From Flavobacterium glycines (GTDB lineage: Bacteria; Bacteroidota; Bacteroidia; Flavobacteriales; Flavobacteriaceae), in contig NZ_FNEO01000003.1 of the NCBI RefSeq assembly GCF_900100165.1, positions 1 to 64,000 of the forward strand: a DNA stretch of 64,000 nt, written 5' to 3'. Position 1 is the stretch's first letter. Each line of letters begins with the position of its first letter. Positions 34,625 to 45,078 of this stretch are shown here, one piece after another. A model generated the notes under the pieces. It was given only the letters and a program-made list of their open reading frames with translations, was not told where the DNA came from and ran no database searches. A program made the translations under genes and the position numbers.

Positions 34625-34675
34625 AATAATATCTTTAACTCAATCAAATTGACTTGATATGAAAAAGATATTATT
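34625..34675 (+). promoter_or_regulatory. Inverted repeat enclosing the start codon of the next gene
   Basis: AATAATATCTTT (34625-34636) pairs perfectly with AAAGATATTATT (34664-34675). The start codon of the lipoprotein gene (34659-34661) is in the loop and the second arm is in codons 2-6. It could terminate the miaA transcript (TTATTT follows) or hide the start codon. Confidence 0.4.
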
Positions 34676-35321
34676 TATTTGTTTTCTATTATGCCTAATT
34701 TCCTGCGAAATACAATATGATGGCGAAACCAAAATTGTGTTAACCGGAAAGCTTATTGATGAAAATGGGAATTCTCTTCCTGATAAAGATATTGAAATTA
34801 CAATAGATGGAGGTGGTTCTATTCTTAGTAGTTCCGATTTAATTTCCTACGGTAAATCAAATCAAGATGGCAATTTTACCTTAATTTTTCCTGCACCAAA
34901 AAATGATAACGAAATTTCTATTTCAATCAACAATCTAATCAATCAAACAAATGAATTTCAGGAAAAAGAATTTAGAGCTAAAAAAAATAATTTTGAAAAC
35001 TACAAACTGGATCTAAATAAAATCACTATATACAAAAAAGAATCTGTTACTAATCTAAAATTAATCTTAAACAAAACTTCCACAAACAAACGATTGGAAA
35101 ACATCATGATAGAAGGGAAATTGCCTAATTTCTATATTAATCTAAATCCTTTACCAGACAATTCTGATTCTATAGAAACATTTTATAATGTAATTAAAAA
35201 TCAAAATATCACATTAAAATATACGATCATCGATTATTCCAATTCTACTATCGTATCCAAAGAAGAAACAGTTATCATTCCTGTAAATGATACCCCTGTA
35301 ATTTATAACCTTAACTATTAA
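34659..35321 (+). CDS. Hypothetical lipoprotein with carboxypeptidase-regulatory-like domain
   Basis: This 220-residue protein has a lipoprotein signal ending LISCEIQ, so Cys16 is probably lipidated. Residues about 25-90 resemble a carboxypeptidase-regulatory-like beta sandwich (LTGKLIDENGNSLPDKDIEI, then YGKSNQDGNFTLIF). The remainder has no match that I know. The next gene, encoding a barrel protein, starts after 2 bp, so they are one unit and may work as an envelope pair. The region has high Asn, Ile and Lys content, a little more AT-rich than neighbours. Confidence 0.65.
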   Translation: MKKILFICFLLCLISCEIQYDGETKIVLTGKLIDENGNSLPDKDIEITIDGGGSILSSSDLISYGKSNQDGNFTLIFPAPKNDNEISISINNLINQTNEFQEKEFRAKKNNFENYKLDLNKITIYKKESVTNLKLILNKTSTNKRLENIMIEGKLPNFYINLNPLPDNSDSIETFYNVIKNQNITLKYTIIDYSNSTIVSKEETVIIPVNDTPVIYNLNY

Positions 35322-35323
35322 TC

Positions 35324-35920
35324 ATGAAATATATACTATTCATTTTAATATTCTGTATAAAGCTCTCTTATGGACAAGAAAAAAACACCAAAAGTATTCT
35401 ACTAGCTTTCAAACCTGAATTTAGTCTATATAGTATTATCCCTAATAGCTTTGGTGATAATTATTTATCCAAAGCTAATAAACCCAACATTGGATTAGGA
35501 ATCAATTTTGATTGTATCGAATTGAAACATTTTCATGTAGGAATAGGATATGAATATATCAATTATTCAGTTACAGACATCACAAGAGCGGGAAACATCA
35601 ACAATACACAATATTCTACTTTTCATGGACTCTTAGGATATCAAATTAAATTCTCTAATAATTTTAATTTACAACCGTATTTAGGTATGGGTTCCGTAAA
35701 ATTAAAATTCAAATCTGGAGATAGAAATTTTGGACATCAAGACGGAACTAATTTCAGAATTGGATTCAATACAAACTATAAATTAACCCAGTCAATTTTT
35801 GCATTTGCAGGAGTAAGTTATGTTTCTTCAAAATATGATATAAATACAAATTCTGAATTTGTTTCTTTTTATGATAATTCTAAAACAATACAATTAAATA
35901 TTGGAGTTAAAATAAATTAA
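35324..35920 (+). CDS. Outer membrane beta-barrel protein
   Basis: This 198-residue protein has a signal peptide (about 1-17, ending LSYGQ) and a mature part of alternating polar and hydrophobic strands with Gly and aromatic residues (HFHVGIGYEYINYSV, NLQPYLGMGSVKLKF, FAFAGVSYVSSKYD). It ends in a strand IQLNIGVKIN. It looks like a small eight-strand barrel of the OmpW/outer-membrane beta-barrel type. It is co-transcribed with the upstream lipoprotein. Function is unknown. Confidence 0.72.
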   Translation: MKYILFILIFCIKLSYGQEKNTKSILLAFKPEFSLYSIIPNSFGDNYLSKANKPNIGLGINFDCIELKHFHVGIGYEYINYSVTDITRAGNINNTQYSTFHGLLGYQIKFSNNFNLQPYLGMGSVKLKFKSGDRNFGHQDGTNFRIGFNTNYKLTQSIFAFAGVSYVSSKYDINTNSEFVSFYDNSKTIQLNIGVKIN

Positions 35921-36033
35921 AACAAACTAACAATACAACCGAAATTTAGAAAAACTAATCAATACAAATAATAAGAAAAAATACTTCGTTAGTTTTTATT
36001 AAATTACTTATTTTGTCAAAAAAACAAAATACA

Positions 36034-36774
36034 ATGCCAATAGCAGCTAATTTCACTTCCATACTAAACAAAGACTTTGAAATCAATTTCACCCAATGTT
36101 TGCCATCAGGAAGTTTAAAATATACCGAATTATGCAATTTATTGCAACTTACCGCAGCTGAACACGCTGAGATGGGTGGTATTAGCTTTAGCGATATGCA
36201 GGAATTTGACCAGGCTTGGGTTTTGAGCAGAATGCGAGTTGAAATTAACGCCTTACCGAAATGGAAAGATACCGTAACGGTAAAAACCTGGATAAACAGC
36301 TTAGAAAATTCACGTTCGGTGCGTGCATTGGAAATGTATGTAAATGGGAAAAAGATTGTGGGTTGCGAGACTTTTTGGGCAGTTTTTAATACCAAAACAC
36401 GTCGACCGGAGCTACTCAGCTTAACTCACGATCATTTCAAACTTTTTCCTGAAATTAAAGCAACTCAGGAAGGATTTTCTAAAATTGACATCAATCCCGA
36501 AAAAGAAGAAATCTTCAGCAAAACCGTTATCTTATCCGATTTAGATATTGTAAATCACGTAAACAATGTCAAATATCTGGAATGGTGCATGGATTTAGTG
36601 GATGAAAACATTATTTTGAAACAAAAAATAAAAAGCTTTGAAATGAACTTTATGAAAGAACTTTCACTTCGAGATCAGGTTGTTATACATGAAAATGTTT
36701 CCGATGACTGCATTGTTTTTAGCATTACCAAAGAAGACAAAAACTGCTATGCACTGCAATTGAATTTGAAGTAA
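36034..36774 (+). CDS. Acyl-ACP thioesterase family protein
   Basis: The frame opens at a TTG (36013), but ATG at 36034 (MPIAANFTSILNKDFEIN) is a better start; 246 residues. It has the double hot-dog layout of FatA/FatB-like enzymes: a first fold about 10-135 with MRVEINALPKWKDTVTVKTW and ALEMYVNGKKIVGCETFWAVF, and a second about 150-246 holding the catalytic-type stretch LDIVNHVNNVKYLEWCMD. It hydrolyses acyl-ACP to free fatty acid. It is monocistronic; chain-length preference cannot be read. Confidence 0.88.
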   Translation: MPIAANFTSILNKDFEINFTQCLPSGSLKYTELCNLLQLTAAEHAEMGGISFSDMQEFDQAWVLSRMRVEINALPKWKDTVTVKTWINSLENSRSVRALEMYVNGKKIVGCETFWAVFNTKTRRPELLSLTHDHFKLFPEIKATQEGFSKIDINPEKEEIFSKTVILSDLDIVNHVNNVKYLEWCMDLVDENIILKQKIKSFEMNFMKELSLRDQVVIHENVSDDCIVFSITKEDKNCYALQLNLK

Positions 36775-36958
36775 TTTTCTAAAGTCAAGCTGAATTTTTA
36801 TGCCCGGCTATTTTATTTCATTTTAAATTTAGAAATATCACTATTGAAAATCATTTCAAAAATTACCGGGATTTAGTTTAATGGATAAACATTAAATGTT
36901 TTTTTATACTATACATAGACATTAATCGTTAGAAAGTATAGAAAATAAAAAAACTAAA

Positions 36959-37432
36959 ATGAAAAAAATAATTCTAATCTTATGTCTGGTAACTTTAGTA
37001 GCTTGTAAATCAAAAAAAGCATATCAAAAAGAGGCTAAAGCTGATGAAGTTGTAAAATTAACCCCAACCCAAATTAACAACAGTCAAAAAAACAAAGCCT
37101 ACGAATTAGGCAAACGCGTTTTAATGACCTGTAACACTTCTAAATTCAAAGCTTTTACTACTAACGAAGCAACGCAATCCGTAATTAACAATATAACCAT
37201 CGAAAAACTATCCAAAACCTGTGCGAAATACAGAATGTGGTACGGCAGTTTCATTGACCTTCAATTAGCAGAAGTATATCAAAACACGCACGATCAAACG
37301 GTGGTTTATCGATTTAAAGCTTTATACACAAAAAAAGTAGCTAATAAAGAATTACGTGTTTTTATGAATGCTGACAATCTTGTTTCGGCAATAAAAACTT
37401 CTGATTGGGTCGACAAATTTCAGAATAATTAA
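36959..37432 (+). CDS. Small hypothetical lipoprotein
   Basis: This 157-residue protein has a lipoprotein signal ending LVACKSKK, so Cys16 should be lipidated. The mature part is basic and mixed alpha/beta (ELGKRVLMTCNTSKFKAF, YRMWYGSFIDLQLAEVYQ, VVYRFKALYTKKVANKELRV). It recalls small cystatin/NTF2-like folds, but I cannot assign a family. Its stop overlaps the converging nucleosidase gene by 4 bp, so no terminator separates them. Confidence 0.65.
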   Translation: MKKIILILCLVTLVACKSKKAYQKEAKADEVVKLTPTQINNSQKNKAYELGKRVLMTCNTSKFKAFTTNEATQSVINNITIEKLSKTCAKYRMWYGSFIDLQLAEVYQNTHDQTVVYRFKALYTKKVANKELRVFMNADNLVSAIKTSDWVDKFQNN

Positions 37433-38010
37433 ATTTGGAACAGTTCCCCAAAAGCTACTGCTGCTTTATGCACTAAAACCGGCCAATCTTCAGCAGCATT
37501 ATCATCGGCTCCATCAGAAATATATTTGAGACACAAAAAAGGAATTTCTTCTTTCATAGCAATAGTTGCTAATGCATAAGCTTCCATATCAACAACATCA
37601 TATTTTGTTTCAGTATGTCCCATTTCAAAATTATCTCCTGTTCCACAAATACCATGAGGAAGCATTTCCATATGTAAACCGTACTCTAAAACCGAAGGCA
37701 GATTGGTATACGGAGTTACGTATCGTTCATAGCCTAAACCACTAACATCCATATCACGTTGAACAAATTGAGTGCAGCAAACAACATCTCCTTTTTTAAA
37801 ACTACTACTTCCTGCCGAACCTAAATTAATTATTAAATCAGGTTTTTTTTGATGAATTGCTTTTGTCAACTGATAAGTAGCATTTACTTTCCCTACCCCT
37901 ACAAACAAAGTATTATGATTTTCAAATACTTTTGCCGCTTCCATTTCTAAAGCAAATACAAAAAGTACATTTTCTATTGGAAATCGTTTGTTTTTATTTA
38001 TTGTTATCAT
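37429..38010 (-). CDS. Nucleoside phosphorylase-type nucleosidase (MTA/SAH nucleosidase-like)
   Basis: This 193-residue protein is shorter than typical Pfs/MtnN (about 230) but keeps key parts: FALEMEAAKVF near the N-terminus (Glu for the water), LIINLGSAGSSSFKKGDVVC, and VVDMEAYALATIAMKEEIPF, which holds the MExxA ribose-binding Glu. The likely reaction is cleavage of methylthioadenosine or S-adenosylhomocysteine to adenine. Putrescine genes are present further along (46789, 50830), which would produce methylthioadenosine only if spermidine is also made; that link is speculative. Confidence 0.82.
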   Translation of the reverse strand: MITINKNKRFPIENVLFVFALEMEAAKVFENHNTLFVGVGKVNATYQLTKAIHQKKPDLIINLGSAGSSSFKKGDVVCCTQFVQRDMDVSGLGYERYVTPYTNLPSVLEYGLHMEMLPHGICGTGDNFEMGHTETKYDVVDMEAYALATIAMKEEIPFLCLKYISDGADDNAAEDWPVLVHKAAVAFGELFQI

Positions 38011-38124
38011 TTATTTGAAATGCTGTTTTTGGAATTAAAGTCACTCAATACTGAGTTTACATTTTTTTAGGCTGCAAAATTACAAATTAAATAATAGTCT
38101 TTGATATTATAGTCACTCTGAAAT

Positions 38125-38162
38125 AAAAAAGCCATCTTTGATTATCTCAAAGATGGCTTTTT
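38125..38162. terminator. Terminator of the gyrA-TPR operon
   Basis: GCCATCTTTGA pairs with TCAAAGATGGC around TTATC, with A-run and T-run on the two sides. It lies 17 bp past the TPR gene stop on the minus strand. Confidence 0.87.
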
Positions 38163-38178
38163 GTAAATAATTAAATAA

Positions 38179-39453
38179 TTATTTTTTCATTTTTGCTTTT
38201 AAAGCATTTTTCTCAGCTGTCATTTCTAAAGCCCCGTAAACTCCTGAAAGGGTTTTAATAATATCCGCATTTTCAGGATCTAACTCATAAGCTTTTTTCA
38301 AATAAGGTAAAGTACTTCTAAACAAATCTTCTCTTTTCTTTTTTAGCACATCATAACGCTTAGTGTCTTTATCAGAAGTACCTAACTTATTCATTTCCTC
38401 AATAAGTACTTTCTCATTTTGTAATTTCAAAACTGCCAGGTTGATATAAGCATTTAAATAATCAGGTTTTAACTCAACTGCCTTTTTATAATATTTCTCT
38501 GCTTCTTCATTATTATTATTACTAGCTGCAATAACACCTAAATTATACACTAATCCAGCATCATTAGGATTTTTTGCTAATACCTCAGTAATGATTTGTT
38601 TGTATTTATCAAAATCTTTTGTTTGCAAATACAAATTAGCTTCTGTCAATTTCAATGAAGTATCTTCCGGATTTGCTTTTACAGCGTCAGCAACAGCTTG
38701 TTTTGCTTCAGCAATTTGTCCCTTTTCAACTAAAATCAGAGCCATGTTTTTATAAATCTCTCCTCTTTTAGATGGAATTTCTTCAGTTCTGGGTTTTTCA
38801 TGAGTGCCTAACTTCACTGCTTTATCTCTCTCTGCAGCAGAAGCAAAAGCAGTTTCTTCTCCGTTAACTTTACTTACAGCAAGAAATTCTTTTCCTTTTC
38901 CTGAATAATTTAATTTTTTCAATTCAGTATACAACTCCATTGCTTTATCATAATCTTTAGCACTCACATATGTTGAAGCTGCATAATAAAGATAAATAGT
39001 GTCTTTTTTGTCTAACAAATAAGCTTCATGCAACTTTTGAGCACCTTCAATATTATTATTTGCTTTAGTTGCAGCTACACCACTGTTAATCAATAAATTT
39101 CTGATTTTAGTGATTGAAGTTGCTGCCTGAGCGGAATACTTTAATTTACCAGACGCTTTTTCAGCTGCAATTAACTCTTTATAAGCATCTGCTGCTAATT
39201 TCATATTAGCTTCAGTATCTACTTTTTTATCAACAAAATCCAAGTAAGCATTTGCTTTTAAAAACAAAGCCTGCGCTTTTTCTTCATCAGTGGCATTAGC
39301 CATTAACGGTTCAGCAGTTTTCAAAACAGCTAATACTTCTTTCATATCACCACTTTTTGCAGCTTTATCAGCAGCTTTTAATTCTTTTTTCTGAGCAAAT
39401 ACTGCAACAGACAGCAATAAAGCTGATGATAGCATTACAAATTTACCATTCAT
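38179..39453 (-). CDS. Tetratricopeptide-repeat exported protein
   Basis: The frame opens at 39462 (MNIMNGKF); the second Met at 39453 gives the better signal peptide (GKFVMLSSALLLSVAVFAQ). The rest is built of TPR helices, for example AGLVYNLGVIAASNNNNEEAEKYYKKAVELKPD split as two repeats, with AQALFLKANAYLDF earlier. It is a periplasmic or membrane-attached scaffold protein. It lies 32 bp after gyrA on the same strand and is very likely co-transcribed; I believe this order is common in flavobacteria. Partner unknown. Confidence 0.85.
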   Translation of the reverse strand: MNGKFVMLSSALLLSVAVFAQKKELKAADKAAKSGDMKEVLAVLKTAEPLMANATDEEKAQALFLKANAYLDFVDKKVDTEANMKLAADAYKELIAAEKASGKLKYSAQAATSITKIRNLLINSGVAATKANNNIEGAQKLHEAYLLDKKDTIYLYYAASTYVSAKDYDKAMELYTELKKLNYSGKGKEFLAVSKVNGEETAFASAAERDKAVKLGTHEKPRTEEIPSKRGEIYKNMALILVEKGQIAEAKQAVADAVKANPEDTSLKLTEANLYLQTKDFDKYKQIITEVLAKNPNDAGLVYNLGVIAASNNNNEEAEKYYKKAVELKPDYLNAYINLAVLKLQNEKVLIEEMNKLGTSDKDTKRYDVLKKKREDLFRSTLPYLKKAYELDPENADIIKTLSGVYGALEMTAEKNALKAKMKK

Positions 39454-39494
39454 AATATTCATTTTTAATATTTATAATTTATTTTGATTATAGT

Positions 39495-42137
39495 TTATGC
39501 TTCGTCATCATCTTCAGAATCGTCATCTTCATCTTCAGGAGTCTCATCATCATCTTCATCGTCATCTTCAACAACACCTTCATCTTCCAGGACTTCCAAA
39601 ACTGGTTTCACTCTTTCAATTGCAGCATCCTCAATCACATTTCCATCTTCGTCAACTACTACTTGTTCCTCGTCATCTTTCATTACTTTGGCAACAGCAG
39701 CGATAGAATCATTCCCTTTCAGATTAATCAACTTAACTCCCTGAGTAGCACGTCCCATTACCCTTAAATCTTCAATTGCCATTCTAATAGTCAATCCTGA
39801 TTTATTAATAATCATTAAATCATCGGCATCAGTAACCGCGCTTATCGAAATTAATTTTCCTGTTTTCTCTGTGATATTAAGTGTTTTAACTCCTTTTCCT
39901 CCACGGTTCGTGATTCTGTAAACATCTTCTCCGTCTTCGTCAACTAACTTCGTACGTTTTCCATATCCGTTTTCAGTTACAACTAAAATTTGAGAATCGC
40001 TTATATCATTCTTATCAACAGTAACCATTCCAATCACTTCATCGGTTTCATCTTTTAAAGTAATTCCACGTACTCCGGAAGCTGTTCTTCCCATTGGACG
40101 GGTTTTAGTTTCTTCAAAACGAACTAACTTACCGGATTTGACCGCTAAGATAATTTGACTTTCACCGTTTGTTAATTCAGCACCTAATAATTCATCACCT
40201 TCTTTAATAGTAATTGCAGCAACACCATTAGCTCTTGGTTTAGAATATTTCTCCAAAGAAGTTTTCTTAACCTGACCTTGTTTAGTTACCATCACTAAAT
40301 TGTGGGTTTTAATATAATCCTGATCTTTTAAATCCTGAGTACAGATAAATGCTTTTACTTTATCATCACTTTCGATGTTAATCAAATTCTGGATTGCTCT
40401 TCCTTTAGCAGTTTTAGTTCCTTCCGGAATTTCATAAACACGCATCCAGAAACATTTTCCTTTTTGAGTAAAGAACATCATATATTGATGATTTGTAGCC
40501 ACAAACATATGCTCTAAGAAATCCTGATCTCTGGTTCCGGCACTTTTTTGTCCTACTCCTCCTCTATTTTGCGTTTTGTATTCGGATAAGTTCGTACGTT
40601 TAATGTATCCTGCATGTGAAATAGTAATTACCACATTTTCATCGGCAATTAAATCTTCGATACTTACATCGCCACCGGAATATTCAATAGTCGAACGGCG
40701 TTCATCACCATATTTTTCACGAATTTCAATTAATTCTTCTTTAATTAAATCCGTTCTTAAATTTACATCAGCTAATAAAGCTTTTAAATGATCAATTAAC
40801 TTCATCAACTCTTCATATTCAGCACGTAATTTGTCCTGTTCCAGACCTGTTAACTGACGCAAACGCATCTCAACGATTGCTCTTGCCTGAATATCTGAAA
40901 GTTTAAATCTTTCAATTAATTTCTCACGTGCTTCTTCTGTATTCTTAGAACCTCTGATTAACGCAATTACTTCATCAATATTATCCGAAGCAATGATCAA
41001 TCCTTCTAAAATATGTGCTCTTTCTTCGGCTTTACGTAATTCAAATTGTGTTCTGCGAATAACTACATCGTGACGGTGCTCCACAAAATAATGAATCAAA
41101 TCTTTCAGATTCAACATTTGAGGACGGCCTTTTACCAATGCAATATTATTTACACTAAAAGAAGATTGTAATTGTGTAAACTTAAATAAGGTATTTAAAA
41201 CTACATTTGGTGTTGCATCGCGTTTCAGAATATAAACGATACGCATACCATTTCTATCCGATTCATCGCGAATATTAACGATTCCTTCAATCTTTTTCTC
41301 GTTAACTAAATCAGCAGTACGCTTAATCATATCTGCCTTGTTAACCTGATAAGGAATTTCAGTTACTACAATACACTCTCTTCCGTCAACTTCTTCAAAA
41401 ACAACTTTAGCACGCATTACTACACGCCCTCTACCTGTTTTAAAAGCTTCACGGACTCCCTCATAGCCATAGATTACACCTCCGGTTGGAAAATCAGGAG
41501 CTTTAATATGAGTCATTAACTCATCGATTTCAATTTCATTGTTATCAATATAAGCCAATGTACCATTTACAACTTCAGTAAGGTTATGCGGAGGCATATT
41601 AGTAGCCATACCTACAGCAATACCAGTAGCTCCATTTACTAATAAAGTAGGAACACGTGTAGGCATTACTTTTGGCTCATATAATGTATCATCAAAATTC
41701 AGTTGAAAATCAACGGTTTCTTTTTCAATATCAGCCAGGATTTCTTCTGAAATCTTTTTCATTCTGGCCTCGGTATAACGCATTGCAGCCGGACTATCAC
41801 CGTCAACAGAACCAAAGTTACCCTGACCATCAACTAATAAATAACGCATACTCCACTCCTGTGCCATACGCACCATAGTGTCATATACTGATGTATCTCC
41901 GTGTGGGTGGTACTTTCCTAAAACTTCCCCAACAATTCTTGCCGATTTTTTATGAGCAGATCTTGAAGTTACTCCTAAATCATACATTCCATAAAGTACT
42001 CTTCGATGCACAGGTTTCAAACCATCTCTAACATCAGGAAGCGCTCTTGACACAATTACCGACATCGAATAATCGATGTAAGCTGATTTCATTTCATCTT
42101 CTATGTTAATAGGAATTAACTTTTCTCCTTCAGACAT
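39495..42137 (-). CDS. gyrA: DNA gyrase subunit A
   Basis: This 880-residue type II topoisomerase subunit breaks and rejoins DNA through Tyr121 ([10 protein letters not shown]). The quinolone region reads [19 protein letters not shown], with Thr82 and Asp86, the residues reported as wild type in Flavobacterium psychrophilum. The C-terminal beta-pinwheel has its GyrA-box as [10 protein letters not shown] (around residue 535) and repeats such as [20 protein letters not shown]. An unusual acidic tail follows, of about 35 residues dominated by Asp and Glu. Downstream is the TPR gene. Confidence 0.97.
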   Translation of the reverse strand: MSEGEKLIPINIEDEMKSAYIDYSMSVIVSRALPDVRDGLKPVHRRVLYGMYDLGVTSRSAHKKSARIVGEVLGKYHPHGDTSVYDTMVRMAQEWSMRYLLVDGQGNFGSVDGDSPAAMRYTEARMKKISEEILADIEKETVDFQLNFDDTLYEPKVMPTRVPTLLVNGATGIAVGMATNMPPHNLTEVVNGTLAYIDNNEIEIDELMTHIKAPDFPTGGVIYGYEGVREAFKTGRGRVVMRAKVVFEEVDGRECIVVTEIPYQVNKADMIKRTADLVNEKKIEGIVNIRDESDRNGMRIVYILKRDATPNVVLNTLFKFTQLQSSFSVNNIALVKGRPQMLNLKDLIHYFVEHRHDVVIRRTQFELRKAEERAHILEGLIIASDNIDEVIALIRGSKNTEEAREKLIERFKLSDIQARAIVEMRLRQLTGLEQDKLRAEYEELMKLIDHLKALLADVNLRTDLIKEELIEIREKYGDERRSTIEYSGGDVSIEDLIADENVVITISHAGYIKRTNLSEYKTQNRGGVGQKSAGTRDQDFLEHMFVATNHQYMMFFTQKGKCFWMRVYEIPEGTKTAKGRAIQNLINIESDDKVKAFICTQDLKDQDYIKTHNLVMVTKQGQVKKTSLEKYSKPRANGVAAITIKEGDELLGAELTNGESQIILAVKSGKLVRFEETKTRPMGRTASGVRGITLKDETDEVIGMVTVDKNDISDSQILVVTENGYGKRTKLVDEDGEDVYRITNRGGKGVKTLNITEKTGKLISISAVTDADDLMIINKSGLTIRMAIEDLRVMGRATQGVKLINLKGNDSIAAVAKVMKDDEEQVVVDEDGNVIEDAAIERVKPVLEVLEDEGVVEDDDEDDDETPEDEDDDSEDDDEA

Positions 42138-42342
42138 AAGTTGTTATATTAATTAATTATATTTCGTTTCAAAACGTGCCAATATACGGATTTTTGAAAT
42201 TTCTAAAAGCTTTTCAAAGCACTAATTTCAACGATTTATTAACAAAGTAAACACCGCTTTTGTTTACTAATTTCACAGAAAAAACAAGCTTTTTTCTCAT
42301 TTTTTTTGTCAATTAGCTGACATAAGTACTTAGGTACGGTTT

Positions 42343-42373
42343 TTGTTTTTCAATTAGTAATTCACTAAATTTA
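42343..42373 (+). promoter_or_regulatory. clpC promoter
   Basis: TTG (42343-42345) in a TTTTTG context is followed by 20 bp and then TAAATTTA (42366-42373), one base from TAnnTTTG. Transcription would begin near 42380, leaving a leader of about 14 nt before the start codon at 42394. Confidence 0.6.
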
Positions 42374-42393
42374 CAATACTAGAAATAAACATT

Positions 42394-44943
42394 ATGGATG
42401 ACAATTTTTCACCAAGAGTAAAAGATGTTATTACCTACAGTAAAGAAGAAGCTTTACGACTGGGTCATGACTTCATTGGGACAGAACACTTGATGCTTGG
42501 TATCCTTAGAGATGGTAATGGTAAAGCAATACAGATATTAAACAACTTATCTATAGACCTGGATCATTTACGTAGAAAGGTAGAAATCCTAAGCCCTGCA
42601 ATCCCCGGAATAGATAGTAATTTAGAAAAGAAAAACCTGCATTTGACCCGTCAGGCGGAACGCGCTTTAAAAACAACATTTTTAGAAGCAAAAGTTTTCC
42701 AAAGCCCATCGGTCAGTACAGCACATCTGTTACTATGTATTTTAAGAAATGAAAACGATCCTACAACCAAGCTATTGAATAAACTAAAAATAGATTATGA
42801 CGTAGCCAAAGAACAATATTTAAATATGACACCAAACGAAGAAGAATTCTTAGAAAACTTACCAAGAGCAACAGACTCTTATAATGACGATTTAGGACAA
42901 GATGACAGTCTAAAAGAAGGTAATTTCAACAACCCTGCTAATAAGTCCAATAAAAAATCCAAAACCCCTGTTTTAGACAACTTTGGTAGAGATTTAACTG
43001 ACATGGCAGAAGAAGGAAAATTGGATCCTGTTGTAGGACGCGAAAAAGAAATTGAACGAGTTTGCCAAATTCTAAGTCGTCGCAAAAAAAACAACCCTTT
43101 ATTAATTGGTGAACCAGGAGTGGGTAAATCTGCTATTGCTGAAGGCTTAGCTTTACGAATTATTCAAAAGAAAGTTTCCCGAATCTTATTTAACAAACGA
43201 GTAGTTACTTTAGATTTAGCAAGTTTAGTTGCCGGTACAAAATACAGAGGACAGTTTGAAGAACGCATGAAAGCCGTGATGAACGAATTAGAAAAAAATG
43301 ATGATATCATTCTTTTCATTGACGAGATTCACACTATCGTAGGTGCTGGTGGAGCAACAGGCTCACTTGATGCTTCAAACATGTTTAAACCTGCTTTAGC
43401 CAGAGGTGAAATCCAATGTATTGGTGCAACAACCCTTGACGAATACAGACAGTACATTGAAAAAGACGGTGCCTTAGAAAGACGTTTTCAAAAAATCATT
43501 GTTGAACCTACTTCTGTAGAAGAAACAATCACCATTTTGAACAATGTTAAAAACAAATACGAAGACCATCACAACGTAACTTATACACCAGAAGCTATCG
43601 AAGCATGCGTTAAATTAACTAACCGATATATGTCGGAACGTTTTTTACCGGACAAAGCTATTGATGCTATGGATGAGGCAGGTTCTCGTGTACACATTAC
43701 TAACATTGAAGTTCCTAAGAAAATATTAGACTTAGAACGTCAATTGGAAGAAATTAGAGAATTGAAAAATGCTGTAGTTAAAAAACAAAAATACGAGGAA
43801 GCTGCTAAACTTCGTGATGACGAAAAACGTCTTGAAAAAGATTTAGCTATTGCTCAGGAACAATGGGAAGAAGATGCTAAAAGCAATCGAATTCTGGTAA
43901 CCGAAGACAATGTAGCCGATGTGGTTTCGATGATGACAGGTATTCCGGTAAATCGTATAGCGCAAACCGAAAGTAATAAATTAGCTAAATTACCTGAACT
44001 AATTGAAAGCAAGGTTATTGGACAAAAAGAAGCAGTGATTAAAATTGCCCGTTCTATTCAAAGAAACCGTGCCGGATTAAAAGATCCAAACAGACCAATT
44101 GGTTCGTTTATTTTCTTAGGTCAAACAGGAGTTGGAAAAACGCAATTAGCGAAAGTTTTAGCGAAAGAATTATTTGATTCTGAAGACGCCTTAGTACGTA
44201 TTGACATGAGTGAATACATGGAAAAATTTGCTATTTCCCGTTTAATCGGAGCTCCTCCGGGATATGTTGGATACGAAGAAGGCGGACAATTAACTGAAAA
44301 AGTTCGTAGAAAACCTTATGCAGTGGTGCTTTTAGACGAAATTGAAAAAGCACATCCGGATGTATTCAACATGTTGTTACAGGTTCTTGATGATGGTTTC
44401 CTAACAGATAGTTTAGGCCGAAAAATCGACTTTAAAAACACTATTATTATCATGACTTCTAACGTAGGAGCACGACAATTAAAAGATTTTGGTCAGGGAG
44501 TAGGTTTTGGAACCGCTGCTAAAGTAGCTCAGGCAGATGACAATTCGAAAAGCATCATTGAAAACGCTTTAAAGAAAACATTTGCCCCTGAATTCTTAAA
44601 CAGAATTGATGACGTAATTGTATTCAATGCTTTAGAAAAACACGATATCGATTTGATTATCGAAATCGAATTGAAAAAATTATACGCCAGAATAGCTGAT
44701 TTAGGATATATTTTAAAACTTTCAGACGAAGCAAAAGCTTTTATTGCCGAAAAAGGTTTCGATAAACAATTTGGAGCCAGACCTCTAAAAAGAGCCATTC
44801 AAAAATACGTTGAAGATGCTTTAGCTGAAGAAATAATCACTTCAAAAATTGCAGCCGGTGACGAAATTTTCATGGATATCGAAGAAGGTTCTCAAGAACT
44901 AAATGTAAAAATTAACAAAGCAGGAGAAACAACTAATCTATAA
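42394..44943 (+). CDS. clpC: ClpC-type ATP-dependent Clp protease ATPase
   Basis: This 849-residue Hsp100 unfoldase has an N-terminal Clp-N double repeat (about 1-145, [20 protein letters not shown] and [15 protein letters not shown]), a first AAA domain with Walker [14 protein letters not shown], and a middle segment that contains a UVR motif ([20 protein letters not shown]). The second AAA domain has Walker [13 protein letters not shown] and Walker [14 protein letters not shown]. The UVR motif separates ClpC from ClpA. It feeds proteins to ClpP, which is not in this window. It is monocistronic, with a promoter at 42343 and a terminator at 44968. Confidence 0.94.
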   Translation: MDDNFSPRVKDVITYSKEEALRLGHDFIGTEHLMLGILRDGNGKAIQILNNLSIDLDHLRRKVEILSPAIPGIDSNLEKKNLHLTRQAERALKTTFLEAKVFQSPSVSTAHLLLCILRNENDPTTKLLNKLKIDYDVAKEQYLNMTPNEEEFLENLPRATDSYNDDLGQDDSLKEGNFNNPANKSNKKSKTPVLDNFGRDLTDMAEEGKLDPVVGREKEIERVCQILSRRKKNNPLLIGEPGVGKSAIAEGLALRIIQKKVSRILFNKRVVTLDLASLVAGTKYRGQFEERMKAVMNELEKNDDIILFIDEIHTIVGAGGATGSLDASNMFKPALARGEIQCIGATTLDEYRQYIEKDGALERRFQKIIVEPTSVEETITILNNVKNKYEDHHNVTYTPEAIEACVKLTNRYMSERFLPDKAIDAMDEAGSRVHITNIEVPKKILDLERQLEEIRELKNAVVKKQKYEEAAKLRDDEKRLEKDLAIAQEQWEEDAKSNRILVTEDNVADVVSMMTGIPVNRIAQTESNKLAKLPELIESKVIGQKEAVIKIARSIQRNRAGLKDPNRPIGSFIFLGQTGVGKTQLAKVLAKELFDSEDALVRIDMSEYMEKFAISRLIGAPPGYVGYEEGGQLTEKVRRKPYAVVLLDEIEKAHPDVFNMLLQVLDDGFLTDSLGRKIDFKNTIIIMTSNVGARQLKDFGQGVGFGTAAKVAQADDNSKSIIENALKKTFAPEFLNRIDDVIVFNALEKHDIDLIIEIELKKLYARIADLGYILKLSDEAKAFIAEKGFDKQFGARPLKRAIQKYVEDALAEEIITSKIAAGDEIFMDIEEGSQELNVKINKAGETTNL

Positions 44944-44967
44944 AAATTGTTATCCTTTTTCATTAAC

Positions 44968-45000
44968 AAACCCGTTACGTTTTCATAACATAACGGGTTT
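44968..45000 (+). terminator. Terminator of clpC
   Basis: AAACCCGTTA pairs with TAACGGGTTT around a 13-base loop, then ATTTATTT. It lies 24 bp beyond the stop. Confidence 0.82.
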
Positions 45001-45078
45001 ATTTATTTAACACTGGTTTATTTTTATTTGAAATACAAATAAGTAGTTTTAGCTTTTAAGATTTCAATAAAAATTACA

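Noticed and set aside
39484..39744. Serine-rich 86-residue frame (+)
   Set aside because: It is the antisense of the GyrA acidic tail, whose GAT/GAA codons read as Ser-rich on the other strand.
39850..42137. Idea of a quinolone-resistance substitution in GyrA (Thr82 where E. coli has Ser83)
   Set aside because: Thr82/Asp86 is the reported wild-type state in Flavobacterium psychrophilum, so it is not evidence for resistance.
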